Assembly (NCBI GenBank): GCA_021647885.1
Contig: JAKITV010000013.1
Span: forward strand, 1 to 53,252
Direction of reading: 5' to 3'
Length of the DNA stretch: 53,252 bases
From: Flavobacteriaceae bacterium
GTDB lineage: Bacteria > Bacteroidota > Bacteroidia > Flavobacteriales > Flavobacteriaceae
The notes under the pieces are model-generated. The model saw nothing but the letters and a program-made list of their open reading frames with translations, was not told the origin of the DNA and searched no databases. Below are positions 17,293 to 26,466 of this stretch, piece by piece. How positions within the stretch are numbered: position 1 is the first letter of the stretch; the number at the start of each line of letters is the position of its first letter. Made by a program: the position numbers and the translations under genes.

Positions 17293-18348
17293 TCACACAT
17301 CATCATAATCCACAACAATTATTGAAGTTGTAGGTTGTGCCTGGCAAGTTAATATCAAACCTTCGGCTAATTCGCTGTCAGTTAAAATATTATTCTGTCG
17401 CATTGTCGCTTTACCTTCAGTAAGTCGAGCAATACAACTGCTACAAATTCCTCCTTGACACGAATAAGGCGCATCAATATCATTATCTAAAGCAGATTCT
17501 AAAATGGTCTTTTTTTGAGACATTGTAAAGGTGGTTTCTTCATCATCTACAATCACAGTGATTTTTGTATTGCCATCAGTTAAAGCTTCATCTAAAGCTT
17601 CAGTAGAAGTTGAAACGGTAAAAAGTTCGAAATGAATATTACTTTTTTCTACACCATTTTCTATTAAAACATCCGAAACGCAATTAATCATTCCTTCTGG
17701 TCCACAAAGATAAAAAGCATCTATAGCTGAATCTTTATGCTTGTTTTTTATAACGTAGTTTACAGTGCTTTTTTCAATTCGACCAAATAAAGCATTTTTC
17801 TTGTCTGATTGGCTAAATACGAATTGAACATCAAATCGATTTTTATGTTTACTTTGAAGGGCTTGTATTTCATTATAAAATATGGTATCCTTTGGTGTTT
17901 TGTTTCCATAAACCAATATAAATGTGCTGTTTGGCTCTTCTTCCAAAACAGTTTTTGCAATGCTCATTATTGGTGTTATTCCACTCCCTGAAGCAAAAGC
18001 CGTAATGGTTCTTGATTTAGCAACATTGGGCTCAAAAATAAAACGACCATTTGGAGGCGCAACTTCTAAAACATCATTTTCTTTTAATTGAGAGTTTGCA
18101 TAAGTTGAAAACGTTCCGCTTTCAACTTCTTTTACAGCAATTTTAAGCTCACCACTTTTTGGAGAGCTGCAAAGTGAATAATCCCTCCTAATTTCTTTTC
18201 CTTTTATTTTGGTTTTAAGCGTAATATATTGTCCTGCTTTAAAGCAAAAAGTGTCTTTCAGTTCTTTGGGAGTTTCAAAACCAATGATTACACACTTATC
18301 GGTTTCTTTGTTAATAGTTGTTATGGTAAGCTTATGAAATTGAGACAT
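17293..18348 (-). CDS. PaaE-like flavin/2Fe-2S oxidoreductase
   Basis: A 351-residue three-domain electron-transfer protein. The FAD-binding barrel has RRDYSLCSSP (about residues 53-62), the NAD(P)H-binding domain has FASGSGITPIMSI and FYLCGPEGMI, and the C-terminal plant-type 2Fe-2S ferredoxin domain carries Cys297, Cys302, Cys305 and Cys335. This order matches PaaE, the reductase of phenylacetyl-CoA epoxidase, and related oxygenase or desaturase reductases. No paaABCD genes are nearby, so a reductase for another oxygenase or fatty-acid desaturase is equally likely. It is divergent from the DUF5687 gene. Confidence 0.92.
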   Translation of the reverse strand: MSQFHKLTITTINKETDKCVIIGFETPKELKDTFCFKAGQYITLKTKIKGKEIRRDYSLCSSPKSGELKIAVKEVESGTFSTYANSQLKENDVLEVAPPNGRFIFEPNVAKSRTITAFASGSGITPIMSIAKTVLEEEPNSTFILVYGNKTPKDTIFYNEIQALQSKHKNRFDVQFVFSQSDKKNALFGRIEKSTVNYVIKNKHKDSAIDAFYLCGPEGMINCVSDVLIENGVEKSNIHFELFTVSTSTEALDEALTDGNTKITVIVDDEETTFTMSQKKTILESALDNDIDAPYSCQGGICSSCIARLTEGKATMRQNNILTDSELAEGLILTCQAQPTTSIIVVDYDDV

Positions 18349-18365
18349 AATAAAATTAATTTCAG

Positions 18366-18373
18366 CAAAAATA
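18366..18373 (-). promoter_or_regulatory. -7 box (TATTTTTG) of the reductase gene
   Basis: On the minus strand TATTTTTG fits TAnnTTTG and lies 17 nt upstream of the reductase ATG. It sits 21 bp from an oppositely oriented -7 box, so two divergent transcripts share this control region. Confidence 0.45.
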
Positions 18374-18394
18374 GTGAAGTAAGATTGTAAACTT

Positions 18395-18402
18395 TAAATT
18401 TG
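18395..18402 (+). promoter_or_regulatory. -7 box (TAAATTTG) of the DUF5687/ABC operon
   Basis: TAAATTTG is an exact TAnnTTTG match, followed by GCG as is common after such boxes. It lies 54 nt before the ATG at 18457. A -33 TTG at the usual distance is not evident. Confidence 0.45.
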
Positions 18403-18456
18403 CGTGTAACAAATTCGTTATAAAATTCACTAATGAATTAATAATTAACCAAAACT

Positions 18457-19935
18457 ATGATAAAACGTTTTTTAAGTCTCGAGTGGAAACAATATTTTCG
18501 TTCTCCATATTGGCAAAGAAGTATTGGTTTAAAAATAGTAATGGGCTTTTTTGGACTGTATTTTACAGCAGTATTTTTATTTTTGGGCTTTTTCTTATTT
18601 AAAATAATCGAAGAAACATTTCCAGACCAAGATCCTTTTGTAATCGTTACTGGATTCTTGTTTTATTGGATTTTAGTAGATTTAATGACGCGGTTTTTCT
18701 TTCAGAAATTGCCAGTTATGTCAGTAAAACCATTATTGACTTTGCCAATTAAAAGAAGTCAAATTGTAAATTATGTGCTAGGAAAATCGGCAATATCATT
18801 TTTTAATTTCTTGCCATTATTTGCTATAATCCCTTTCGGATTAGTATTATTATCTGAAGGATACAACACTTCAACAGTGATTTTTTGGCAATTAACATTA
18901 ATAATAATTGTACTAATCATTAATTTTTTAAACTTCATTATAGAAAGTTTAACTGCAAAAACTTCATTGTCGTTTTTACCATTAATTGCTATAGGTGGAA
19001 CATTATTTGCACTCAATTATTTCAATATCATTTCATTTTCCGATTTGATTTCGAACAGTATTATGGGAATTGCAAATAATCCAATACTTATAAGTGTCCC
19101 AATTCTAATTTTAGTAGGATTGTATCTGTATAATTATAAAATTTTAAGAGAAAGTCTATTCATTGACACTTCGCTTCAAACAAAAATTAAAGAAGCCAAA
19201 ACATCAGATTTAGCTTGGACAAAAAGGTTTGGAGACATTGCGCCTTTTATGCAATTAGATTTAAAATTAATGATGCGTAATAAAAGAGCAAAATCTACAT
19301 TTCTTATTTTAGTAGTAGGATTGTTATATGGTCTGTTTTTTTATCCACAACCAATGTATAGAGATGCGGTATTTTTGTATGCACTAATAGGAATTTTTTC
19401 TACAGGAACTTTTTTAATCAATTATGGACAATTTATTCCTGCTTGGGATAGTGGTTATTACAAATTACTGATGAGCCAGAATTTTAAATATGAGCAATAC
19501 TTAAAGTCTAAATTTACCTTAATGGCAATAAGTGTTATTCTTCTTTTTGTATTAGGAATTCCATATATTTATTTTGGTTGGAAAGTTTTAATAACACATT
19601 TTGCCGCAGCAATTTATAATATTGGAGTCAATACACATGTAATCATGTATGGAGGCTCATACAATCGGAAAAAGATAAATTTAGATGAACGTGCAGCCTT
19701 TAATTTTCAAGGCACAGGAGCTGTACAATGGCTTATCGGGATTCCCTTGATGTTGATTCCAATGTTAATTTTTGGACTGTTTAATTGGCTTCTAAATTTT
19801 GAAACAGCAATAGCATTCCTAATTATACTAGGTCTTATAGGAATTGTATTCCACCAAAAAATAATGAAAGTAATTACTAATAAATATGTCGCTACAAAAT
19901 ATAAAATGATTGAAGCATTTAGTCAGGACAATTAA
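18457..19935 (+). CDS. DUF5687 family membrane protein (ABC exporter permease)
   Basis: A 492-residue polytopic protein starting MIKRFLSLEWKQYFRSPYWQ, with about twelve hydrophobic segments. It matches DUF5687, a Bacteroidota family that behaves as the permease of an ABC-2-like exporter. The ATPase gene follows after 11 nt. A cytoplasmic segment with the LMMRNKRAKST stretch near residue 275 resembles the loops that contact ABC ATPases. The substrate is not predictable; related pairs have been linked to toxic-compound or lipid export only by analogy. Confidence 0.87.
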   Translation: MIKRFLSLEWKQYFRSPYWQRSIGLKIVMGFFGLYFTAVFLFLGFFLFKIIEETFPDQDPFVIVTGFLFYWILVDLMTRFFFQKLPVMSVKPLLTLPIKRSQIVNYVLGKSAISFFNFLPLFAIIPFGLVLLSEGYNTSTVIFWQLTLIIIVLIINFLNFIIESLTAKTSLSFLPLIAIGGTLFALNYFNIISFSDLISNSIMGIANNPILISVPILILVGLYLYNYKILRESLFIDTSLQTKIKEAKTSDLAWTKRFGDIAPFMQLDLKLMMRNKRAKSTFLILVVGLLYGLFFYPQPMYRDAVFLYALIGIFSTGTFLINYGQFIPAWDSGYYKLLMSQNFKYEQYLKSKFTLMAISVILLFVLGIPYIYFGWKVLITHFAAAIYNIGVNTHVIMYGGSYNRKKINLDERAAFNFQGTGAVQWLIGIPLMLIPMLIFGLFNWLLNFETAIAFLIILGLIGIVFHQKIMKVITNKYVATKYKMIEAFSQDN

Positions 19936-19946
19936 TTTAAACTAAT

Positions 19947-20654
19947 ATGATACAAGCAACAGAACTTACAAAAAAATACGACGGAATAACCGTTTTAAAT
20001 ATAGAAAATTTAGAAATTCCAAAAGGTCAAAGCTTTGGTCTTGTCGGGAACAATGGCGCAGGAAAAACAACTTTTTTTAATCTGTTGTTGGATTTAATTA
20101 AACCAACAACAGGAAAAATATCAACTAACAATATTCAAGTAAATTTAAGTGAAGACTGGAAACAGTTTACAGGCTCATTTATTGATGAAAGCTTTTTGAT
20201 TGGCTATTTAACTCCTGAAGAGTACTTCTATTTTATAGGAGATTTAAGAGGACAGAATAAAGCAGATATTGATGCTTTTTTAGTCCAATTTGAAGAAATT
20301 TTTAATGATGAAATTATTGGTAAAAAGAAATACTTGAGAGATTTAAGTAAAGGAAACCAAAAAAAGGCAGGAATTGTTTCAGCACTTATAGGCAGCCCAG
20401 AAGTAATTATACTCGACGAACCTTTTGCAAATCTCGATCCTACAACACAAATTAGATTAAAGCAAATTATAAAGGAACTTACACAAAACAGAGAAGTTAC
20501 GATACTTATTTCGAGCCATGATTTAATGCATGTTACCGAAGTTAGCGAACGTATTGTTGTACTCGAAAAAGGTGATATAATTAAAGATTTGGTTACAAGC
20601 GAAGCCACTTTAAAAGAGCTTGAGGCTTATTTTACAGGGTCAGAGGTTGTTTAA
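19947..20654 (+). CDS. ABC transporter ATP-binding protein
   Basis: A 235-residue ABC ATPase. The Walker A loop GNNGAGKTT is at residues 34-42, the signature LSKGNQKK (a variant of LSGGQ) at 133-140, Walker B VIILDEP at 153-159, the D-loop NLD follows, and the switch His is in SSHD. It energises the DUF5687 permease encoded immediately upstream. The variant signature with Lys in the third position is common in exporters of the CcmA/YhaQ-like subfamily. A stem-loop follows 30 nt after the stop. Confidence 0.95.
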   Translation: MIQATELTKKYDGITVLNIENLEIPKGQSFGLVGNNGAGKTTFFNLLLDLIKPTTGKISTNNIQVNLSEDWKQFTGSFIDESFLIGYLTPEEYFYFIGDLRGQNKADIDAFLVQFEEIFNDEIIGKKKYLRDLSKGNQKKAGIVSALIGSPEVIILDEPFANLDPTTQIRLKQIIKELTQNREVTILISSHDLMHVTEVSERIVVLEKGDIIKDLVTSEATLKELEAYFTGSEVV

Positions 20655-20683
20655 AATATTCTGTCTTGCAAAACTTTAAAAAT

Positions 20684-20709
20684 AGTGTAAGTTTTTTCAA
20701 GCTTACACT
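20684..20709 (+). terminator. Stem-loop after the ABC operon
   Basis: AGTGTAAG and CTTACACT form an 8-bp stem with a ten-base loop. Only a short T-run (TTTACTC) follows, so termination may be partial. Confidence 0.45.
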
Positions 20710-20821
20710 TTACTCTAAAAGTCTTCTATTTTTCTTAATAATTCAAAAAGATGCTTATTTTTACAGCATTGCATAATATATGCAGTAGTTTTTAGTTATT
20801 CATTTACTAATCATATCAAGC

Positions 20822-23356
20822 TTGAAAACATCTTTTAAAGTTATATCAATTCTACTTCTTTCCACAATTTTTGTTGTAGGCTGCTCACGTAAAAAAGACA
20901 ATTTTATAAATAAAAACTTTCATGCTGTAACCGCAGAATTTAACACCTTGTTTAATGGTTATAACGCTTTAGAACAAGGCAAAGAGAATCTTGCTAATGA
21001 TTATACCGACAACTATTGGGAGACCCTACCAATAGAGCGTATGCAAGTAACAGACGAGGTTTTACCTCCTGGACAAAACAAAAACACCGATTTTGAAAAA
21101 GCTGAAGAAAAAGCCGTAAAAGCCATTCAAAAGCATTCCATGAATATTCAGGGAAAAGAAAAAAACCCTCAAATAGATGAAGCCTATTTGCTTTTAGGAA
21201 AAGCAAGATATTTCGATCAGCGCTTTGTGCCAGCTTTAGAGGCTTTTAACTTTATTCTTTATAAATATCCTGCCAGTGATAAGATAAATCAAGCAAAGAT
21301 TTGGAGGGAAAAATCTAACATTCGTTTAGAAAATGATGAATTGGCGATTAAAAATTTAAAACGTCTTTTATATCAAGAAGAATTAAAGCCACAAGATTTA
21401 GCTGATGCAACTTCAATGCTTTCACAAGCTTACATTAATACAAAATCATTGGATAGCGCAGTTACACAATTGGAAATCGCATCTACCAAAACAAAAAACA
21501 ACGACGAAAAAGGGCGATACCGTTTTATACAAGGTCAACTGTATAATCAATTAGGTTATAAAGATAGTGCCAATTTAGCTTTCGATAAGGTTATTGAACT
21601 CAACAGAAAAACACCAAGAATTTATTTAATAAGTGCACATATTGAAAAGGCTAAAAATTTTAATTTCGAAAAAGGAAATAAACAGGAGTTTTTAGAGTTA
21701 TTGACCGATTTGGAAGAAGACAGGGAAAACCGACCTTATCTCGACAAAATTTATTATCAAATTGCGGAATACCATAAAGAAAACAATTCCGACACTTTAG
21801 CCATAGTGTATTATAACAAATCATTACGAGCAATTTCTCAAGACAAATACCTTAATGCATTAAGTTATCAAACTCTGGGGAATATGAGTTTTGACAATTC
21901 AGAATATAGAAATGCTGGAGCATATTACGACAGTACGATGCTTAATTTAAAGCAGAACAGCAAGATGTTTAGAGCCATTAAAAGAAAAAGGGACAATCTT
22001 GACGATGTTATTTACTACGAAGATGTAGCACAACGAAACGACAGTATTTTAACGCTTGTAAATTTATCAGAAGAAGACAGGTTAGCGTTGTTTACAGATT
22101 ATACCAACGAGTTAAAGCAAAAAGCAGAAGAGCGAAAAGAAAAAGAGGAAATTGCTAAACGTTCAAGCGGATTAATTACTAATGAAAGTAAAAGTTCAAA
22201 TCCTGATTTTGGGACAAGGAAAAGTGCTGAATCGTTTTATTTTTACAACCCCATTACTGTAGCTTTTGGTAAGAATGAGTTTATTAAAACTTGGGGAGAA
22301 CGACAATTAGAAGATAATTGGAGATGGTCTAATAAAGGAGCATCAAATATTGGTTCAGCAGAGATAGACGAAGTTCTGGCAAATGCTACTGAAGAAGAGC
22401 TGTTCGACCCACAATTTTATATAACAAGAATTCCATCTGAAGAAAAAGAAATAGATAGTTTAGCCAAAGACCGAAACTTTGCTTACTACCAATTAGGATT
22501 GATTTATAAAGACAAGTTTAAAGAATACAATTTAGCTAAAGACAAACTACAAGCCTTGCTAAAAAACAACCCAGAAGAACGGTTGATTTTGCCTTCAAAA
22601 TATAATTTATACAAGATTTATATCCTTCTAAATTTAGAAGGCGAAGCTGAAATAGCAAAAAACGACATAATATCTAAACATCCAGATTCAAGATATGCGA
22701 CGATTTTATTAAATCCGGAAACCGTTTTAGGAAAAGATGAAAACAGTCCAGAAAATATTTATACTAATTTGTATAAACAGTTCGAAAACCAAGAGTATTT
22801 AGATGTTATTTCGCAATGTGACACATATATTACAAATTTTGATGGGGAAGACATTGTGCCTAAATTCGAATTTTTAAAAGCTGTTTCAAAAGCGAGGCTT
22901 TATGGTTATGAGAATTATAAAGAATCTATAAACTTTATTGCCTTAAATTATCCAAATAGTCCAGAGGGAAAAAAAGCAGAAGACATGATGCAAACCGTAA
23001 TTCCTCTTCTTGCAAAAAAGGAATTTGTTGATGATTTAGAAGCTAAAAATTTTAAAGCAATTTATCAATTTACAGATGCTTCAGAAGAAGATATAGAAGC
23101 GTTTGTTAAGAATCTGGATGAAGGTGTTAAAAAAGTAAAATATTTTGATTTAAGCACTTCAAAAGATATTTATAACCAAAACACTATCTTTGTAGTGGTA
23201 CATGGATTTAGAAGTATAGACGGAGCATTAGGATTCGCAGAAATATTAAAAGACTATAAACACCCAATAGATAAAGCGCATTTTGCAATTTCTTCTCCAA
23301 ACTATCAAACCATCCAAATCCATAAAAATCTAGAAGAATATTTAAAATCCCTATAA
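20822..23356 (+). CDS. sprE: Gliding motility/type IX secretion lipoprotein SprE (PorW)
   Basis: An 844-residue lipoprotein: signal peptide, then a lipobox at Gly-Cys21 (FVVGCSRKKD). A TPR-rich body contains NFHAVTAEFNTLFNGYNALEQG, split here as NFHAVTAEFNTLF and NGYNALEQG, the segment typical of SprE/PorW. A low-complexity Glu/Lys stretch lies near residues 435-450, and a C-terminal domain has repeated YPNSPEG-type TPR elements. SprE/PorW links the periplasmic and outer-membrane parts of the type IX secretion system. The start is a TTG; no earlier in-frame ATG is seen. Bactofilin and ATP synthase genes follow on the same strand. Confidence 0.92.
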   Translation: MKTSFKVISILLLSTIFVVGCSRKKDNFINKNFHAVTAEFNTLFNGYNALEQGKENLANDYTDNYWETLPIERMQVTDEVLPPGQNKNTDFEKAEEKAVKAIQKHSMNIQGKEKNPQIDEAYLLLGKARYFDQRFVPALEAFNFILYKYPASDKINQAKIWREKSNIRLENDELAIKNLKRLLYQEELKPQDLADATSMLSQAYINTKSLDSAVTQLEIASTKTKNNDEKGRYRFIQGQLYNQLGYKDSANLAFDKVIELNRKTPRIYLISAHIEKAKNFNFEKGNKQEFLELLTDLEEDRENRPYLDKIYYQIAEYHKENNSDTLAIVYYNKSLRAISQDKYLNALSYQTLGNMSFDNSEYRNAGAYYDSTMLNLKQNSKMFRAIKRKRDNLDDVIYYEDVAQRNDSILTLVNLSEEDRLALFTDYTNELKQKAEERKEKEEIAKRSSGLITNESKSSNPDFGTRKSAESFYFYNPITVAFGKNEFIKTWGERQLEDNWRWSNKGASNIGSAEIDEVLANATEEELFDPQFYITRIPSEEKEIDSLAKDRNFAYYQLGLIYKDKFKEYNLAKDKLQALLKNNPEERLILPSKYNLYKIYILLNLEGEAEIAKNDIISKHPDSRYATILLNPETVLGKDENSPENIYTNLYKQFENQEYLDVISQCDTYITNFDGEDIVPKFEFLKAVSKARLYGYENYKESINFIALNYPNSPEGKKAEDMMQTVIPLLAKKEFVDDLEAKNFKAIYQFTDASEEDIEAFVKNLDEGVKKVKYFDLSTSKDIYNQNTIFVVVHGFRSIDGALGFAEILKDYKHPIDKAHFAISSPNYQTIQIHKNLEEYLKSL

Positions 23357-23375
23357 TAACTAATTAACAGCAACC

Positions 23376-23807
23376 ATGTTTTCAGACAATAAAAAAGGAA
23401 AAATGACAGCAGACAATACTTCTCAGCAAAACATTATAGCTCAAGGAACCACATTAGTTGGCGACATTATAAGCAAAGGAGCTTTTAGAATTGATGGAAC
23501 CATTCAAGGAACTTTAAAAACTCCTGGAAAGATAGTAGTGGGAAAATCAGGAATAGTAAATGGTTCTTTAGAAGGTGAAAATGCCGATTTCGAAGGTAAA
23601 TTTTCAGGTAAACTAAAACTGTCAGGAACACTATCTTTAAAGGCTTCAGCACATATTGAAGGCGAAGTTGAGGTAGGCAAACTTGCAGTTGAGCCTGGAG
23701 CCACATTTAATGCAGTTTGTAGTATGAAAGGCGCTATTAAAGAACTCAATAAAGGTGAACAACAACAAAGACAAAAATCAAGACCAGAAACCGAAAGGAC
23801 AGCTTAA
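23376..23807 (+). CDS. Bactofilin (polymer-forming cytoskeletal protein)
   Basis: A 143-residue protein whose centre, residues 20-115, is a regular run of short hydrophobic beta-strands with Gly and Lys turns (IIAQGTTLVGDIISKGAF, GTLKTPGKIVVGKSG). This is the right-handed beta-helix of bactofilins, which polymerise into filaments on the inner membrane. Both tails are polar and flexible, as expected. An internal ATG at 23403 (MTADNTSQQ) is an alternative start. The end overlaps the next gene by 53 nt in another frame, an unusually long overlap. Confidence 0.93.
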   Translation: MFSDNKKGKMTADNTSQQNIIAQGTTLVGDIISKGAFRIDGTIQGTLKTPGKIVVGKSGIVNGSLEGENADFEGKFSGKLKLSGTLSLKASAHIEGEVEVGKLAVEPGATFNAVCSMKGAIKELNKGEQQQRQKSRPETERTA

Positions 23808-24006
23808 TACTTTTGCAAGGTTTTCAGGCTTAGGTTTTCAAATGATTGCTATAATAGGGATTGGGTCTTTTATTGGTGTTAAATTGGATGAAAAATACCC
23901 AAACAAACACAACCTTTACACCATTATTTTATCGCTAATCTCTGTAATTTTGGCTATTGTTTTTATAATAAGACGTATTATTGCAGCTTCAAAAGATGAT
24001 AAATAA
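23755..24006 (+). CDS. AtpZ/AtpI-like F0F1 ATP synthase accessory protein
   Basis: An 83-residue protein with two transmembrane segments (about residues 28-46 and 54-76) and a polar, Lys/Gln-rich N-terminus. The FSGLGFQMIAIIGIGSFIGVKLDEKYP stretch, here given as FSGLGFQMIAIIG and GSFIGVKLDEKYP, is the AtpZ/putative F0F1-ATPase subunit signature. Family members assist c-ring assembly or Mg2+/Ca2+ uptake. The start is GTG at 23755, inside the bactofilin gene. Its stop overlaps the next ATG by 1 nt. Confidence 0.85.
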   Translation: MNNNKDKNQDQKPKGQLNTFARFSGLGFQMIAIIGIGSFIGVKLDEKYPNKHNLYTIILSLISVILAIVFIIRRIIAASKDDK

Positions 24007-24401
24007 TGAATGAAGCGTTCAAAAAGAGACAGATCCCCTTTTTAGTACAAGTTTTAATAGTAAGTTTACTGTTATTTGCAATACACAGTTATTTATTATT
24101 TCACTTTGCAAAAGATGCAGTATTCTTTTTCCCATTATGGCAAGTGTATGCATTTCATATTATTGTAACCAGTGCATTATATTCTATAATTAATTATAGA
24201 TATTCTTCAGGTAAAACAGATATTTTCAATCTGTTCATGTTAGCAACATTCTTAAAAATGGTCTTGGCTATAGTGTTTTTATTGCCTCTACTGTTATCAG
24301 ACTTTGAGAACAAGCAACCAGACGTTATTAACTTCTTTTTGCCTTACTTTTTATATTTGTTTTTTGAAATATATTCGCTAACCAAGTTTCTTCAAAAATA
24401 G
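24006..24401 (+). CDS. Small four-helix membrane protein of the ATP synthase operon (DUF6168-like)
   Basis: A 131-residue protein with four hydrophobic helices (about residues 12-32, 42-62, 75-98 and 105-125) separated by short polar turns. Its position between atpZ and atpB and its size match the Flavobacteriia family I recall as DUF6168. It occupies the slot that atpI/UncI holds in other bacteria, so an assembly role for the Fo part is a reasonable inference, not shown by any motif. It is coupled to atpZ by a TAATG overlap. Confidence 0.7.
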   Translation: MNEAFKKRQIPFLVQVLIVSLLLFAIHSYLLFHFAKDAVFFFPLWQVYAFHIIVTSALYSIINYRYSSGKTDIFNLFMLATFLKMVLAIVFLLPLLLSDFENKQPDVINFFLPYFLYLFFEIYSLTKFLQK

Positions 24402-24438
24402 CCATAAAAAAAGCCTTCAAATTCAATTAAAATATAGT

Positions 24439-24468
24439 TTGGCAATTAACATAATGAATGTATATTTG
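24439..24468 (+). promoter_or_regulatory. Canonical promoter of atpB
   Basis: TTG, a 19-bp spacer and TATATTTG reproduce the Flavobacteriia promoter exactly. The -7 box ends 39 nt before the atpB ATG, so atpB-E-F-H-A-G can be transcribed independently of the bactofilin/atpZ genes. Confidence 0.75.
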
Positions 24469-24507
24469 CACCGAATTTAAAATAAGGTATTTTTTAATTG
24501 ATACAGA

Positions 24508-25596
24508 ATGACATTAAACACCTTTAAAACAGCGATTTTCACAGTTTTATTTTTAGCCATTTCTTTTGTTGGATTTGCCTCAAACGAAGATAAAAGAAGC
24601 GATAACGAAAAGGAATTTGACCCAAAAGAAATGATTATGCATCACGTTAAGGATGCTCACGGTTTTCACCTTTGGGACTGGAAAGGTCATTCAGTATCTA
24701 TTCCGCTTCCAATTATTCTTTGGACAGATAATGGCTTAACAACATTCATGTCATCAGAGTTTCACCATGATTATAACGGCAAAGTAATCGTTGAAAAAAA
24801 TGGAGAACGTTTTGCTAACGTTCACGAAAAAATCTACCAATTAAAAGAAGGAGAAACATTAATTAAGTTTGATGCTGAACACAATCCTGTTAATGCTTCA
24901 AGAGCTTTAAGCTTTTCTATCACAAGAAATGTATTGATGTTGTTTGTGTCAGCATTTATATTAATATTAATATTTATATCTACAGCTCGCAGATATAAAA
25001 AATCTGAAGGCAATGTTCCAACAGGAATTGCTGGATTTACAGAGCCCTTAGTTGTGTTTGTTAGAGATGAGATTGCTAAACCAATGATTGGTGAGCATAA
25101 GTACAAAAGGTATATGCCCTATCTGTTAACAATATTTTTCTTTATCTGGCTAAACAACATATTTGGTTTAATACCAATAGTAAATGGAGCTAATTTAAGT
25201 GGTAACATTGCTTTTACATTTACATTAGCGGCATTTACATTCATCATAACAATTATTAGTGGCAACGCAAATTACTGGAAGCATATTTTCTGGATGCCAG
25301 GTGTTCCTGTGCCAATGAAAATATTTTTAGCGCCAATTGAAGTTATTGGAATGTTTGTTAAACCAATTTCATTAATGATTCGTTTGTTTGCTAATATAAC
25401 AGCAGGGCACATTATTATTTTAGCATTAATGTCATTAATATTTGTATTTAAAACCATTGCAATTGCACCAGTTTCAATAGCATTTTCATTATTTATTTGG
25501 GTTATTGAAATTATTGTAACAGCAATACAAGCATATATATTTACAGTGTTGTCTGCCCTATATTTTGGCATGGCAACCGCAGAAGAAGATCATTAA
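24508..25596 (+). CDS. atpB: ATP synthase Fo subunit a
   Basis: A 362-residue subunit a, which forms the proton half-channels of the ATP synthase. The channel domain holds the essential Arg in SLMIRLFANITAGH and the NNIFGLIP segment. Compared with the roughly 270-residue E. coli protein it has a signal-peptide-like start (residues 1-24) and a polar N-terminal extension of about 125 residues that is rich in His and acidic residues. This extension is usual in Bacteroidota. The last helix (YIFTVLSALYFGMA) is intact. It has its own promoter. Confidence 0.97.
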   Translation: MTLNTFKTAIFTVLFLAISFVGFASNEDKRSDNEKEFDPKEMIMHHVKDAHGFHLWDWKGHSVSIPLPIILWTDNGLTTFMSSEFHHDYNGKVIVEKNGERFANVHEKIYQLKEGETLIKFDAEHNPVNASRALSFSITRNVLMLFVSAFILILIFISTARRYKKSEGNVPTGIAGFTEPLVVFVRDEIAKPMIGEHKYKRYMPYLLTIFFFIWLNNIFGLIPIVNGANLSGNIAFTFTLAAFTFIITIISGNANYWKHIFWMPGVPVPMKIFLAPIEVIGMFVKPISLMIRLFANITAGHIIILALMSLIFVFKTIAIAPVSIAFSLFIWVIEIIVTAIQAYIFTVLSALYFGMATAEEDH

Positions 25597-25600
25597 TTAA

Positions 25601-25855
<255 letters not shown>

Positions 25856-25861
25856 AAAAAG

Positions 25862-25894
25862 AATAAAAGTGTAACGGTTGGTTGCACTTTTATT
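25862..25894 (+). terminator. Intra-operon hairpin after atpE
   Basis: Fourteen bases AATAAAAGTGTAAC pair with GTTGCACTTTTATT (one G-T pair) around a five-base loop, and TTTTC follows. It begins 7 nt after the atpE stop. It looks like a terminator or an RNA-protecting hairpin and could raise atpE dosage relative to downstream genes. Confidence 0.7.
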
Positions 25895-25926
25895 TTCTAT
25901 AAAAATTAATTAAACAATAATATACT

Positions 25927-26421
25927 ATGGATTTAGTTACTCCGGATTTTGGACTTGTTTTTTGGACAGGATTAACCTTTTTGTTTTTAGTACTAATCTT
26001 AAGAAAGTTTGCTTGGAAACCTATTCTTGGAGCAGTTGAAGAACGTGAATATGGCATTAAAGATGCATTAGCTTCAGCAGAAAAAGCAAAACTTGAGATG
26101 CAAAACCTTACAGCAGATAATGAACGCATTCTAAAAGAAGCTCGTGCAGAACGTGAGACATTACTTAAAGAAGCACGTGAGATTAAAACCAAAATGATAG
26201 CCGATGCTAAAGATGAAGCGCAAAGCCAAGCAAGTAAATTAATAGAACAAGCTCAAATAGCAATACAAAGCGAGAAAAAAGCTGCTATTGCAGAATTAAA
26301 AAATCAAGTGGCAGAATTATCAGTGAATATTGCAGAGAAAATGGTACGAGAAGAATTATCTAACAATGACAAGCAACTAAAATTAGTTGAAGACATGTTG
26401 GGAGAAGCAACTTTAAACTAA
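25927..26421 (+). CDS. atpF: ATP synthase Fo subunit b
   Basis: A 164-residue peripheral-stalk subunit. One transmembrane helix spans residues 9-27 (FGLVFWTGLTFLFLVLILR), and KFAWKPI follows at the membrane edge. The rest is a long charged amphipathic helix rich in Ala, Glu and Lys (residues 35-150) that forms the stator coiled coil and contacts the delta subunit. The length is normal. The first transcribed region after the atpE hairpin precedes it, and a repeat-type hairpin separates it from atpH. Confidence 0.96.
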   Translation: MDLVTPDFGLVFWTGLTFLFLVLILRKFAWKPILGAVEEREYGIKDALASAEKAKLEMQNLTADNERILKEARAERETLLKEAREIKTKMIADAKDEAQSQASKLIEQAQIAIQSEKKAAIAELKNQVAELSVNIAEKMVREELSNNDKQLKLVEDMLGEATLN

Positions 26422-26446
26422 CAAGTATTTTAATCTAAAGAGATAT

Positions 26447-26458
26447 CCACTTTCGTGG
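26447..26458. repeat. Hairpin CCAC-TTTC-GTGG before atpH
   Basis: A 4-bp stem with a TTTC loop, 8 nt before the atpH ATG. It has the same loop and position as hairpins before dut and trpS. Confidence 0.55.
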
Positions 26459-26466
26459 GCATTATT

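Noticed and set aside
17293..18348. Phenylacetate degradation locus
   Set aside because: The reductase is PaaE-like, but no paaABCD, paaG/H/J/Z or phenylacetate ligase of the catabolic type is near; the PaaK-like gene at 10824 belongs to the capsule group.
26455..26466. GTG start of atpH
   Set aside because: The GTG belongs to a hairpin repeat arm; ATG 26467 gives the usual delta-subunit start.
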